Shown here: positions 47,401-55,979 of the stretch, in pieces
Layout of the letters: every line of letters starts with the position of its first letter
Numbering within the stretch: position 1 is the first letter of the stretch
DNA from: Aplidium turbinatum
Lineage: Eukaryota > Chordata > Ascidiacea > Aplousobranchia > Polyclinidae
Direction of reading: 5' to 3'
NCBI GenBank assembly: GCA_918807975.1
Contig: OU964918.1
Location: 55,660,477-55,724,476, forward strand
DNA: 64,000 nt
Position numbers and translations under genes: made by a program
The notes under the pieces: generated by a model
Told to the model about the DNA's origin: nothing
The model's input: the letters and a program-made list of their open reading frames with translations, nothing else
The model's database searches: none

Positions 47401-50400
47401 TAAAACAGACAGCTTAGTAAGCGAACAAACAAAGGATTGTGGCGTCACTGACATCAATCATTGTAGAACACTGCGAAATCCTACCTCGCAGTTTACACAG
47501 CTCCTTTCTGTCGCTGGTACACCGCAAAATCCTACCGCGTGGTTTACACAGTTTCTTTCTGTACATAACCTTGCTTCTTGTCGCCGAACCCGTATAATCT
47601 CTTCCAAACAAATACTTTGACCACTACGAAAAAACTGTCATAAATTGAAAACAATCGACCAATTTTTGTTTGGAAAATGAAGTAACTGTAACTAGTAACT
47701 GGTGAAAAACGCTAAGATAGTAGCTAGTTACTGCCTATCGTTATTTTTTTTTAAAGTAACGAAGTTACAGTTACTCAAAAAGTAGCGAGTTATGTAACTA
47801 GTTACTTTTTTAATTAGTTACTGCCAACCTTTGTAAACCAGCTTAAGCAAGAACGCTTTCTCGTGTAGACGCACCTTACGGTCCGAGGATTTTGAATTGA
47901 ATGCTTAATCTACACCGGTGTCAGTTCTAAATGAGAGTGGCTTCTTTGTAATGCGTCTTATATTAATTATAAGATGAAAGCGTCCACTTTACATGATTTA
48001 GCAACTGAACAACAAAGTAACTACGATTTGGATATTGAAATATAGATCACTGCTCAATAACATACCGAGATCATGGCAAAGCCCAGCCAACTCCACACAC
48101 AAAACGTCCTTGTCGTCAATGTCTAACTTTGGTTGGTTCAATTGTAAGTGGCGGATGAGCTCCCCAGCTAAATGACAGGTGCTTTGAAATAATAAATGAT
48201 ACGTGGATTAAATTTTCCGTTAAGTAACAATCTTATCAAACACATGAAGTAGCGTAAAACTATGTCAAATATCCCACGATTCTGTGACAATGTAATAATA
48301 ATAATAATAACAATATTTATATAGCGCCACATCCACAGTCAAACTATACTCCTGGGCGCTGTACATGACAATGGTGATAATTAATACAGTAATTAATAAT
48401 GCACAAGATATAGACGTTGGGAAAAGATCTGCTAATAGGCTAGAGAAAAATTATCGCTATAATTTTATCTGCAGCATTTCTAAAGCATATAAACTTTTTT
48501 TAAGGGTCTGGAGCTTGTTGGATTTATTAGATTTAATCAGGGTTTGTATCTCAGAACAGGAAATCAGGAAAGTAGGCCGACGGTACTTTAAAACATTTGT
48601 TCATGTTTTGTCTCTTTGGAAATCTTAATTCCTAAGCAGGCTATTGGTAAGCTCCTATGCCCATGTCAAAGTTTTCTTCCCAGAGTGTTTTTTCCCAAAG
48701 TTTTCACAACACACTCAAGTAATGAATAACTTAAATTTTATGTCAACTTTCGATTTAAGTCTTACATGACAAAAATAGCTTGACCAATGACCATGCTAAC
48801 ATCTTTGCAATTTATATAAATGCTTAGTTAAAGAAGTAAGTTTATTGTAGGCAAAAAAGCTCTGTGCTGTTTTATAGAAGAAGAAAAAAGCTTTTTACCC
48901 AATTGAATGCTCGAATCTGTTGTGGGAGGCTCCAGGATAAAGAAAGTAGTTCCCCCCAAGTTGTTTAATGTTTCTGAGTCTTTGAAATTGAGGAGTGTTA
49001 ATGACTTTCACCAGTAGAGATTGGAGTTCAATGTGTTTGTGGATAGGATCATTAAAACACTGCAACAAAAGCATTCAGAATTGTTTTGATTTCTCTAGAA
49101 ATGCGTTGAACTACCAAGTCAAAATCGACAAGCACTTTACTTTCAACAGCGTTTGATATCAAAGTCCTAATCGGTTATCACGTTGAAAAAAGAATGAAAA
49201 TGTAAAATTATTGTAAACAACGTAACTAGTTGTTTTTTTCAAATGCACTAAACTTCCATTAATTTTTCAAATGAAACCGCTCAGAATCAAATACAGTTGA
49301 AATTGAATTAAAGAACAAAGCATCCATCGACTGCTTTTGTTTCCCGAATATTCTCAGCTTGACAATTTCTTAGGACCTTTTTTGTTATTCAGTTACATTG
49401 ATTGAAAGTGAAGCTGATACTCAATAAAGGTCATTTTTACAGGAAAGGAACAAATGCAATTTTATTTTTAGGTGGCATTCAAGTCTATTAAATAAAATTT
49501 TTCTCTATACTTTTATGCTTTCGAAAACAAAATTAACCGACTGGTGAGAACGTCTGCGCAGTGCTTAACAGGACTTTGTTTCGACACCGCTCCAGAGCAC
49601 GGGATTGTGTCTCGATAAGATACTTTATAGCAAAGTAGTGGAAGCGTCTGACTAAAGTCCAGTGGTTCTTAACCTGGGCGCTACCGCCCCCTAGTGGGCG
49701 CTGTTAACTTTTAGAGGGGCGGAAATATTCAGGGGGCGTTATAGGGGGCGCTACATTCAGAAGGTGTAACGATATTTTCCTCACTGCAAATTTGCTTTAG
49801 TAGTTCTGCTGGGGGTACGAGAATCCACCGAGGATGAGGAGCTATATACAGTATAGAGATTGTGTTTAACAAGGGAAGTAGTGATTCTCTCTCAGAGCAT
49901 TCTATGTTGGCCTATACAGCACAATGCACAACACCATCCGACAAGCGTGGACGTCGGATGGTGTTGTGCATGGCCTTTGTTGTTGATAATGGGCATTGTT
50001 TCCCTTTCCTTGTAGTAAGTAAATGGCATTTTGTGGTCAGCTTTTGGCAGGGACAGCGGGCAGGCAGTGCAAGCAAACCATAAGGACTGGTCATAATAAT
50101 AGTCAGTCAATAATGGTTATTAGTGTAACTCTTACTAACTACTAAAAAATCAGCAGAGATGTGCCTTAAGACTTTTAAGTTAAGAGCCTTAAGGCACATC
50201 TGTGCTGATTTTTTAGTATTAAAACTAACATCGGCTTAAACTAGTTTTTTCTTACTAACTAATAACTAATTACTACTGGCTGTAGGCTAGCCTTATAGTC
50301 TTGGAAGAAAATGTCATTAGTAGGCTACAGCCCTTATATTATGGTGGGCGCCAGACTATGGAAATCTCTGAAAAGGGGCGCTGGGGAAAAAAAGGTTAAG

Positions 50401-50836
50401 AACCACTGGACTAAACGATTACATATCCCTTCACCACTTCCTGTAGCCGTAGGTTGTGTTACATCTGTGATTCGCAGTATACTATCTTCGTGATTCTCGT
50501 GCTCTTGCCTTCATTCGACAATAGCCTGCTTGATGCTATGTAGACCGACAGCGCTCAAGAGCAATTTTCGCCCCAAGACCCAGCGCTTGATTAGCAAAGC
50601 AGCATATTCAGTGATCAACAGAATATCTGTAAACTGTAGAAGACCATGCAAATTTTTGTCTGTTTTAAATGCAGGTCACAACATTTTAGATTGCTTGGTA
50701 GAGTGATTTGTAACATACAACGCAAACTACCAATCGCGTAAAAATCACTTGTAGGCCTACAAACATTGAAAATAAGCTTATATAGGCCTACAAGAAACAT
50801 ATTCCTTACTTTCTTCTTTGTTTCCGATGTGGCCAT
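29489..50836 (-). CDS. SAMHD1: SAMHD1-like HD-domain dNTP triphosphohydrolase, 13 exons
   Basis: Exons from 5' to 3' on the minus strand: 50836-50810, 49059-48899, 48181-48066, 42923-42844, 42234-42028, 41218-41171, 40907-40683, 39891-39800, 37175-37058, 36340-36164, 36044-36012, 34591-34457, 29584-29489. All borders are AG/GT, phases agree, and together they encode 504 residues. The ATG has the strong context ACCATGG. HD-domain residues are visible: R57/H60 (HNRFEHSIG), H99-D100 (LCHDLG), H103, H108 (HGPFSHMFD), H129-E130 and D287 (CARDK). [20 protein letters not shown] is nearly identical to the vertebrate protein. SAMHD1 hydrolyses dNTPs to deoxynucleosides and triphosphate. The N-terminal SAM domain of vertebrates is absent; residues about 258-279 are a Gly/Gln-rich insertion. 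The weakest calls are the 33-nt exon and the GTTCGT and GTTATT donors. Confidence 0.93.
30357..30874. mobile_element. hAT MITE nested in hAT
   Basis: CAGTGCCGGTCTTTGGGG (30357) and CCTAAGACCGGCACTG (to 30874), with GGGCCCGCAAATTAG-like subterminal repeats, are flanked by CTCAAGC (30350-30356 and 30875-30881). It interrupts the element at 29782-31035 and carries a third layer at about 30528-30801. Confidence 0.8.
30528..30801. repeat. Third-layer hAT MITE relic, relative of 55000-55441
   Basis: GGAATTAGCAACAAGAAAAC through ATGCCACCGGACAGCACCAT to TTACGCTACTG closely matches the MITE at 55000-55441. Its left terminus is degenerate, so the boundary is approximate. Confidence 0.7.
31167..31432 (+). 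repeat. tRNA-derived SINE, family 1
   Basis: The head reads GGTAGGATGGCGAAGCGGAT (A box) with GTTCGACTCC (B box) at 31218-31227. The body (GGCTTAAGCTGGTTGTTGAA, GTGGGCGTAGTTGCTGAAGG, then GGAACTGGCCACC) is shared with the minus-strand copy at 51168-51411. Lies in the last SAMHD1 intron. Confidence 0.85.
31440..33049. other. Intron sequence, nothing recognised
   Basis: Part of the last intron of the SAMHD1-like gene. AT-rich; no exon-like or transposon-like sequence recognised. Confidence 0.5.
33050..33255 (+). repeat. tRNA-derived SINE, family 2
   Basis: ATAGCCGAGTGGTTA (A box) at 33050 and GGTTCGACACC (B box) at 33102-33112, followed by CGCTCAAGAGCAATGCGGCT and GGCAGGACACTTTAAGGCAT. Relatives lie at 49536 and 51434. 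Confidence 0.82.
33925..34245. repeat. Inverted pair of Penelope-like ends with hammerhead-like cores
   Basis: Two arms (about 33925-34045 and 34131-34245) are inverted copies. Each carries a hammerhead-like core followed by ACGTTTGAGTTGAT and TTATATCTCTTTGTAATAAA. On the plus strand, CTGATGAG (34131-34138), stem GACAC/GTGTC and GAAA (34155-34158) are intact. On the minus strand the core is CTGATAAG with the same stem and GAAA (34045-34011). Inverted end pairs are typical of Penelope-like elements. Stems I and III could not be drawn. Confidence 0.5.
34592..36011. other. SAMHD1 intron containing a small MITE
   Basis: Apart from the MITE at 35037-35287, no coding or repeat sequence is recognised in this intron. 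Confidence 0.5.
35037..35287. mobile_element. Small hAT-like MITE
   Basis: It begins CAGGGGTTCTTAACC and ends GGTTGAAAACCAGTGGA, flanked by GTCTAAGC (35029-35036) and CTCTAAGC (35288-35295), 7 of 8 matching. Non-coding, 251 bp. Confidence 0.6.
37681..38118 (-). pseudogene. Penelope-like GIY-YIG endonuclease, left arm
   Basis: The 145-residue frame contains [30 protein letters not shown], and [17 protein letters not shown], which are the GIY-YIG, Arg/His and Glu/Asn landmarks of Penelope-like endonucleases. Compared with the right arm it has RAGEH for RVGEH and [13 protein letters not shown] for [13 protein letters not shown]. It lacks the reverse transcriptase and the start of the right-arm frame, so it is a truncated copy. 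Confidence 0.82.
38222..38761 (+). pseudogene. Penelope-like GIY-YIG endonuclease, right arm
   Basis: The 179-residue frame begins upstream of the palindrome arm ([20 protein letters not shown]) and contains [20 protein letters not shown] and [17 protein letters not shown]. The endonuclease domain is complete, but the upstream reverse transcriptase is absent. Penelope-like endonuclease nicks target DNA to prime reverse transcription. Confidence 0.85.
39565..39622. repeat. Inverted copy of the 27218 motif
   Basis: GGTGTCTATCGCTGTCAATT followed by CGGCTGCCGAGAAAC is the complement of the motif at 27218-27275, with small differences. Confidence 0.5.
43733..45068 (-). mobile_element. hAT element with perfect 8-bp target duplication
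   Basis: CAGGGGCGCCGGAAGCG (43733) and CGTTCCGGCGCCCCTG (to 45068) are inverted ends, and ACCATCAC flanks both sides exactly (43725-43732 and 45069-45076). The flanks themselves belong to another inverted repeat (GTTGTGATGGTCAGAAATA at 43594-43612 and its complement). A transposase fragment lies on the minus strand. In a SAMHD1 intron. Confidence 0.9.
44121..44345 (-). pseudogene. hAT transposase C-terminal dimerisation fragment
   Basis: [20 protein letters not shown], then [20 protein letters not shown], resembles the C-terminal dimerisation region of ZNF862-type hAT transposases (ERGFS.MNRIK...L..LLRIS.DGP). The rest of the transposase is not recognisable. Confidence 0.7.
45590..46310 (-). 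pseudogene. hAT transposase remnant
   Basis: Minus-strand translation shows [20 protein letters not shown], then [39 protein letters not shown], and (in another frame) [20 protein letters not shown]. The last is the typical hAT dimerisation motif. Frameshifts separate the parts and the N-terminal half is disturbed by the nested hAT. Confidence 0.75.
46318..47258 (+). mobile_element. hAT (ZBED-like) nested in hAT
   Basis: CAGTGGTTCCCACAGTGGGC (46318) and AAGTTTGGGAAACACTG (to 47258), with GGGGGGCGCT subterminal repeats, are flanked exactly by CTTTAGAC (46310-46317 and 47259-47266). It contains a decayed ZBED-like transposase end. Confidence 0.9.
46660..47103 (+). pseudogene. ZBED-like hAT transposase C-terminal remnant
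   Basis: [20 protein letters not shown] is followed after frameshifts by [20 protein letters not shown] and [20 protein letters not shown], then KRNCLDIS. This matches the C-terminal part of ZBED5/SCAND3-type hAT transposases ([13 protein letters not shown]...KRNRLDI). Truncated and inactive. Confidence 0.75.
47842..48065. other. SAMHD1 intron remainder
   Basis: Short intron sequence between the hAT and the exon with the LCHDLG motif. Nothing further recognised. Confidence 0.5.
48290..48371. repeat. (AAT)n with a small repeat tail
   Basis: (AAT)n is followed by ATTTATATAGCGCCACATCC and CTGGGCGCTGTACATG. The paired AGCGC boxes next to an AAT run recur in dispersed animal repeats. Family not assigned. 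Confidence 0.5.
49536..49655 (+). repeat. tRNA-derived SINE, family 2, partial
   Basis: AACCGACTGGTGAGAACGTC (decayed A box), GTTTCGACACCGCTCCAGAG (B box at 49578-49588) and a TTGTGTCTCGATAAGATACT body. The hAT at 49660 follows directly and probably interrupts it. Confidence 0.65.
49660..50408. mobile_element. hAT MITE in SAMHD1 intron 1
   Basis: CAGTGGTTCTTAACCTGGGC (49660) and AAAGGTTAAGAACCACTG (to 50408), with GGGGGCGCT subterminal repeats, are inverted ends. GACTAAA lies on both sides, although three bases separate the left copy from the element. It holds two hairpins: 16-bp perfect arms at 49926-49941/49954-49969 and 30-bp arms (one mismatch) at 50141-50170/50188-50217. Confidence 0.75.
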
Positions 50837-51167
50837 GGTGCAATTGCCGTCTGATCCAATATTTCACGATTCTACTTTAAGTTTTGCTAAATTTCGTTTT
50901 TCTTTTGCAAAAAAAACTTACGGAGTGGGCGAGGGACAATTACGAACTTAAGATGCCAATCATCATAAGTAACTCACACTGAACTTCAACTAAATTTTCA
51001 TTGAAAACTTTATTTAAAAGACAAAAAGGAAAACACACAAGTTTAAAATTGCCTACTTAATCAATAACACACTTCTATCATTTTTGCCAGATCAGTTTAG
51101 TCGCAATATAAGTAGACATCTGACTGGCTATTTCTGCAAGGAATAAACCGTTTCACCTAAAACTGTA
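50837..51167. promoter_or_regulatory. Presumed 5' flank of the SAMHD1-like gene
   Basis: This is the sequence upstream of the start codon on the minus strand, so promoter and 5' untranslated region should lie here or, if further noncoding exons exist, beyond. No TATA box could be assigned. It ends at a SINE only about 330 bp from the ATG. The call rests on position. Confidence 0.35.
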
Positions 51168-51411
51168 AAAAGTAAAGGTAAATCCCATTATACTAACCCC
51201 TCGGCACTAACAAGAGTAGAGTGGTCAGTTCCTTTCTTTTGGCCTCCTTTTCTTCAGCAACTACGCCCAAAGCACCCAATTTAGGCTATTACACCTTGGG
51301 TAGATTAAGTGAGAGTTGTTTTTCAACAACCGGCTTAAGCTGGGAGTCGAACCAGGATTGCATGGTTGGAACGCAAAGGCCTTATCCGCTGCGCCATCCT
51401 ACCAAAACTGT
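51168..51411 (-). repeat. tRNA-derived SINE, family 1
   Basis: The minus strand reads GGTAGGATGGCGCAGCGGAT, with the B box at 51343-51352 (complement GGAGTCGAAC), then CTTAAGCCGGTTGTTGAAAA and GGGCGTAGTTGCTGAAG, matching the copy at 31167. Confidence 0.88.
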
Positions 51412-51433
51412 AGGCCACCTTACTTAGTCGACT

Positions 51434-51650
51434 GCATAGTCGAGTGGTAAGAGTCTTGGTTCGGCGTTCAATAGGATGCGGTTCGACACCGCTTAAGCGC
51501 ATGTGGCTATGTATTTGGCTAGACACTTGAACGCATGCCGTCGATTGTGAAGTAGCGCCTCTTCGACAATAGCCCTTGATTTCTCTCATGATTATAGACT
51601 GGTCTAGAGAGAAACGCCTACGGCCCTTCTTAGGGCTGATGGCCTGCTGA
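51434..51650 (+). repeat. tRNA-derived SINE, family 2
   Basis: GCATAGTCGAGTGGTAAGAG (A box) and GGTTCGACACC (51480-51490, B box), followed by GCTTAAGCGCATGTGGCTAT and GGCTAGACACTTGAACGCAT, parallel the copy at 33050. Confidence 0.82.
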
Positions 51651-51989
51651 ACTTTATATTACCTACATAACCTACAATAAATCCATAAATCTTTGTCAAC
51701 TTATTAATGTAAACAAAAGTAAGTTATCACATTCATGAAATTTAAAGTTCAAATGTTACTTGATTAGTTTGTTTTGTGACGTATGATGATTTATGATCAC
51801 ACACAACTCTTCAACTTGATGGTTAAATGAAAGGAGCTCAAATATCATTCATGTGAAGCCAACAACAAAATGCAAATAAAAAGTTTGATTGTCAAAACCA
51901 GATTCCATATTACACTGTCTGTGATGTTGTAAACCATCCAACATTTTACAACAATATTAAGTTAGTGAGAAACAAACATTTAAATATCA
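51651..51989. other. Intergenic, nothing recognised
   Basis: AT-rich; no feature could be supported. Confidence 0.5.
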
Positions 51990-51997
51990 GCTCTAAT

Positions 51998-53897
51998 CAG
52001 TGGCGCGGGAACTATTGTTCTCAAGGAGGGGGGGGGGGGACTGAAGCTGCCGTAGTGTTGTAAGCATCTGGGAAGCCTCGCCCCCCAGACCCCCTCATGT
52101 AGGAGAACATTTAAAACTGGTAGTAGGTATTATCGGTCCCCTCCTGTGTGTAATAAGACGCCAAAAGCACACACATTGTAAGTTGTAAGAAACGAAGAAC
52201 GGCAACAACAAAAGCAGCTGTTCAGGAAATTAAAATGAAAACGAACAAATTAGAAAGTGATATGAAAACGACAGTTTGTGGAAATGAGTTCTCACAAGCT
52301 TCCGAAGATTGCTTTTTGCTCAGGTTTTTCTCTGTATGAATTGTGTCATGAGTTTTTTGACATCGACAGTGTTCAAAATGTTTTGGTGGACATGCATCAA
52401 CGCAAGACGAGTAAGTCTTTTTTGTGTCATTGAGCTTCTCAACTACGTTTTCAGGCGCCATAGAGCAGAAAAAGAACGTTCTGATGATGCAGCTGAAACC
52501 GGGAGGCAAAGGCAGAGCTCTACCAATTTTCGCGTTTCTTTAAAAAGATCTAGTGCATATCTTGCGATAGTATCTCAGCAACCTTTTTAACGGAGTTTGC
52601 GGTTTTTTCACTTGCAACATCGCTGAGCAAGGTAAGTTCCGTTTTATGGCGATCTTTTCTGATGGCATCGGGTAAGCTGATCTCAATATCAGATCCTTCC
52701 TCACCGTTTGCACAGCTCAGAACGGCCTTCTCTCTGTTGGCTGCTGTAAGCAGATCTACTTGGTTGAATCTTCGATCAAGCTCAGCTTGAACAAAATCAA
52801 GAGTTTCGATGTATTGCCGTTTCCACACTCCTTCTCCCGCAGACGACAAAGCATCCGATTCCTCTGTGCTTCGAAATCTTGCTAGCGTTTTGCTCACTTG
52901 GGGATTCTTTGGCGTCTTTAGATTATTGACAGACGTAAAGACGTTTGCTGCTTCCACAAGCATGGAAACGGATTAATCTTTTCTGAGATTTTTGATCCGT
53001 TTGCGGAAAATGGTGATGATCCAAAGATGAAGAAGCAGAGATCTTCTTGTTTTGGAGCTGTCTTGCGACGGCTTCTGCAAACTGAAAAACTTCACCGCTG
53101 CAGGTAATCGCAAAATAAAGCCACATCACGCGTGCTTATTTTACCAAGCTGAATAGGCCTATCTTTGCACATGCGTTTCCTTTCATTGCACTATCTTCTG
53201 TCATATGGGTCAGATATTGCAGCAGCCAAACATGGTAGGGTAGCACAACATGAGCGAAGGCAGAAGCACGAACGCACCAACGAGTAGGAAACAAACCCAG
53301 CAAATTGTGGGCAACTTCATCGGAACCAAAAAGCGGCATGAATAAACATTTACGTTTAGACGATCGATTCACGAATTACAACTGCAACACCGTGAACGAA
53401 GTTTAAGGCATCTGCAAGAAGCCTCACCTCCTTAACAACGTCTTGTACTGTAAAATCAAATCGAGAGCATGCTTACTGCAGTGAATGTGTATAACGATCC
53501 AGGGCAGAATGCTTTAAGTTTGGCCCCCACTCCGTTATAACAACCAGATTTCTTGCTGTTTTATGCTGCAAAGTGGATATTGCAGAATGATGTCCAATAA
53601 GCGATGGACCACCGTGTTAGTAAGGAAGGTGGCTGGTACCGCTACTGCAAGGTAATATAGCTCCCTGTGATTGACGACTCGTATTGCGAATAATGAGCGC
53701 GACCACACGTAACAGGAACTCGATTCATCGTAGCAATTATTGCTCGAATAATTTTCTGAAAATATGTTATGTACCGGTACCTCAAACTTTCAGAATTTTC
53801 TAGGGTGGGCTGAGGCAATTTTAGAAAATTCCAGGGGAGCTGAATTAGCTCTAGGGAGGCTGAAGCCCCTTGAGCACCTCTACTTCCCGCGCCCTTT
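51998..53897 (-). mobile_element. hAT element (ZMYM-type transposase relic)
   Basis: It begins CAGTGGCGCGGGAACTA and ends with GTACTTCCCGCGCC-like sequence (CTACTTCCCGCGCCCTTT). GCTCTAAT (51990-51997) and GCTCTAAC (53898-53905) match at 7 of 8 positions. A decayed hAT transposase lies on the minus strand. Confidence 0.75.
52325..53110 (-). pseudogene. hAT transposase relic, ZMYM1-like
   Basis: Minus-strand segments: EAVARQLQNKKISASSSLDH (about 53.05 kb), WKRQYIETLDFVQAELDRRF and LLTAANREKAVLSCANGEEG (52.65-52.83 kb), and finally SSERSFSALWRLKT with QKRLTRLALMHVHQNILN (52.35-52.5 kb). The order matches zinc-finger-MYM-type hAT transposases; the last part is the dimerisation motif. Frameshifts and an in-frame stop separate the parts. 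Confidence 0.72.
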
Positions 53898-53905
53898 GCT
53901 CTAAC

Positions 53906-54872
53906 TATTAGGAATCCATAATTCCCATAGACTTGAAGCCAACATGTCAGGATTAAATTGAGTCAAAGCAAAGCTTTCTGTTCCAACTTTACAAGGGTAG
54001 CTTTTCTTAAACAATGTTGTTTCACGAAGTTCCATCATTTTAAACACAATGAGGAAAGTTCGAATAACCAAAGACCCAGAGAAACCAAGCTATTCTATCG
54101 AATTGACAACAACGAGTTTGTTTTTGTAATGTAAGCGTCGTCGACTCACAAGGGAGTTGTCATAGTGATCTGTTGTCGGTGGTAACGAAAAAGCTTAAAT
54201 ATCCATTCTCGTAAATGCCAAAATGTTAGACATTTCAATGGCGAAAACTGTAAGAATATTTTTATGTTTTTATAAAGTTAAGACAAAAAATTGTTTCGTC
54301 TTGAAATGCACTTCTGTAGTTTTTCTTGTTAAGCTGACAGTGGTCTAAATCAGTACTTCTCAAACTATTTGTTTTGGCGAACCTCGTTTGAAAGCCTCAA
54401 AACAGCCACGATCCTTCAAAACGGTCACAACCCTTTACAAATTTTATCATCTGAGATTTTATTTCATCGTATCACCAAACGGAAATAAATGCGTCATGCA
54501 GTAGAATATAATTTATAATCCAGCCCTTTATTATCACAATACCTAGCTGCAGGGGCTCCGAGAGGGGGGGGAGTCGGGCAACTTCCTCCCTAGCATAGCA
54601 TTGTAAACGAAAAACGAGTAGTTTTTTGTTTTCACTTTTGAGGGGGGCCCATTTTTAATACTAAAATAAAAATGTACCAACTTTATAATAATATAAATAA
54701 ATGAAGCAAGTGCTCTTTCATTTTCTCCTAATATACAGTAGCTGTACATGAATATGATATATTTTAACTTACCCTATTGTAGGCTAAATAACCTAGTTGT
54801 TGCCAACAATTAGTGGAGAATGTGGTTTTAGCACACTAAAACTTGTAAAAATTGTTTGTCCATGACTCAAAA
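53906..54872. other. Intergenic; contains an unpaired hAT-like end
   Basis: CAGTACTTCTCAAACTATTTG at 54351 looks like a hAT left end, but no matching right end was found. CAGGGGCTCCGAGAGGGGGG at 54550 looks like another. Otherwise nothing is recognised. Confidence 0.4.
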
Positions 54873-54999
54873 CCTTTTATTTCGTCTGTTGCGAGAATAC
54901 AGTTTACGGTACAATTATAAACAATGCGAATAGAATAGAACCATAACAATCTAGATTCCACAACAGACAGGAAACAGCGAAAAAATCTGATCAACAAAT

Positions 55000-55441
55000 C
55001 AGTGGCGTAGCCAAGGGGGGGGGGGGGGGGTTGGGGGTTGCAACTCCCCCACACCCCTTTGGCACGCGTGTGACGTTATGATATTGAGAATGATGCTTTC
55101 ACTCTAAAAAAAAATTGCCTAATTTTATACAAAACTGCATGAAAAGAGCGAGTTTTGTCAATACCAAACATTCAAACATCTCAGCCAGGAATTAGCAACA
55201 AGAAAACATAGAGACTGAGCTTTATTTCCGAAAAATGCCGAAGAAAACATGATCTTATCCTTTTGCTATGCCACCGGACAGCACCATTTTACAGGAATAT
55301 TCATACCCACATTTTTGTTGAAAATGCTCTCAGAGTGCACCAAATTCAAAACAATTTTTCAAAAGTTTCTGAGAGGGCTCCCAGACCTCCCGCCGTTGGG
55401 TCGTCAAAACCCTCCTTTCAAAATTCCTGGCTACGCTACTG
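55000..55441. mobile_element. hAT MITE with verified empty site
   Basis: It begins CAGTGGCGTAGCCAAGG and ends CTGGCTACGCTACTG, flanked exactly by CAACAAAT (54992-54999 and 55442-55449). Copy B at about 60454 has the same flanks with a single CAACAAAT and no element, the empty site. Related to the relic at 30528-30801. Confidence 0.93.
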
Positions 55442-55515
55442 CAACAAATAATAAAACCATGAAAAGTTATTCACCTCTAACCACGCTTGACTTTCTATAT
55501 ACAAATTACTAAACA

Positions 55516-55605
55516 AATCAAATATAGTCATTACTATCTAAACCCTTGATAGCCTGTTTCACTTAAAGGAGGATCATCAGAAGGTCCTTATTCAAATAGA
55601 ATCAA
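55516..55605. mobile_element. Half copy of the TA-flanked MITE
   Basis: AATCAAATATAGTCATTACT and GGATCATCAGAAGGTCCTTA match one arm of the MITE at 22141-25940. The region is absent from copy B, where ACAAATTACT joins directly to AATCATG. Confidence 0.72.
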
Positions 55606-55979
55606 TAATTTTAATTTCAATAATTCAATCAATATACAAATTTCTAATCATGAAATAGTTGCTTTGATTTTCACAGCAGAGCAGTTCTGAGATGTTGCGA
55701 TGGTAAACGACTTAACATTTTCCCTTTCAGATTTATGTTTGTAATCCCATCAACAATTAGTAATCAGAAAAACTTTTTTAATTTTCGTTAGTTCAAAGAA
55801 TAAAAAATGCTCATGCGGTGTTCTTAAGCTTTTTTTGCATCACATAATTTTTGATGAACATTGTCAAAATATTGCAAATTAAATGCTTCTAGACATTTTG
55901 AATGACACATCAGTGTGTCAAGACACACTTATCTATCATGCGTTTTGTATCATTGTTTTGTATTGTATATTGTCTACGG

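Larger units (their letters stand above)
45173..47833 (-). mobile_element. hAT element with GTAACTAGTTAC subterminal repeats
   Basis: CAGTGGTGAACACTAGTTAC (45173) and GTTACTGCCAACCTTTG (to 47833) are the ends, with many AGTAACTAGTTAC-type repeats inside both. TAAACCAG flanks exactly (45165-45172 and 47834-47841). Remnants of its transposase lie on the minus strand at 45590-46310, and a second hAT (46318-47258) is inserted in it. In a SAMHD1 intron. Confidence 0.9.

Noticed and set aside
54351-54872. Complete hAT element starting CAGTACTTCTC
   Set aside because: No matching right end or target duplication was found; only a single hAT-like end is supported.
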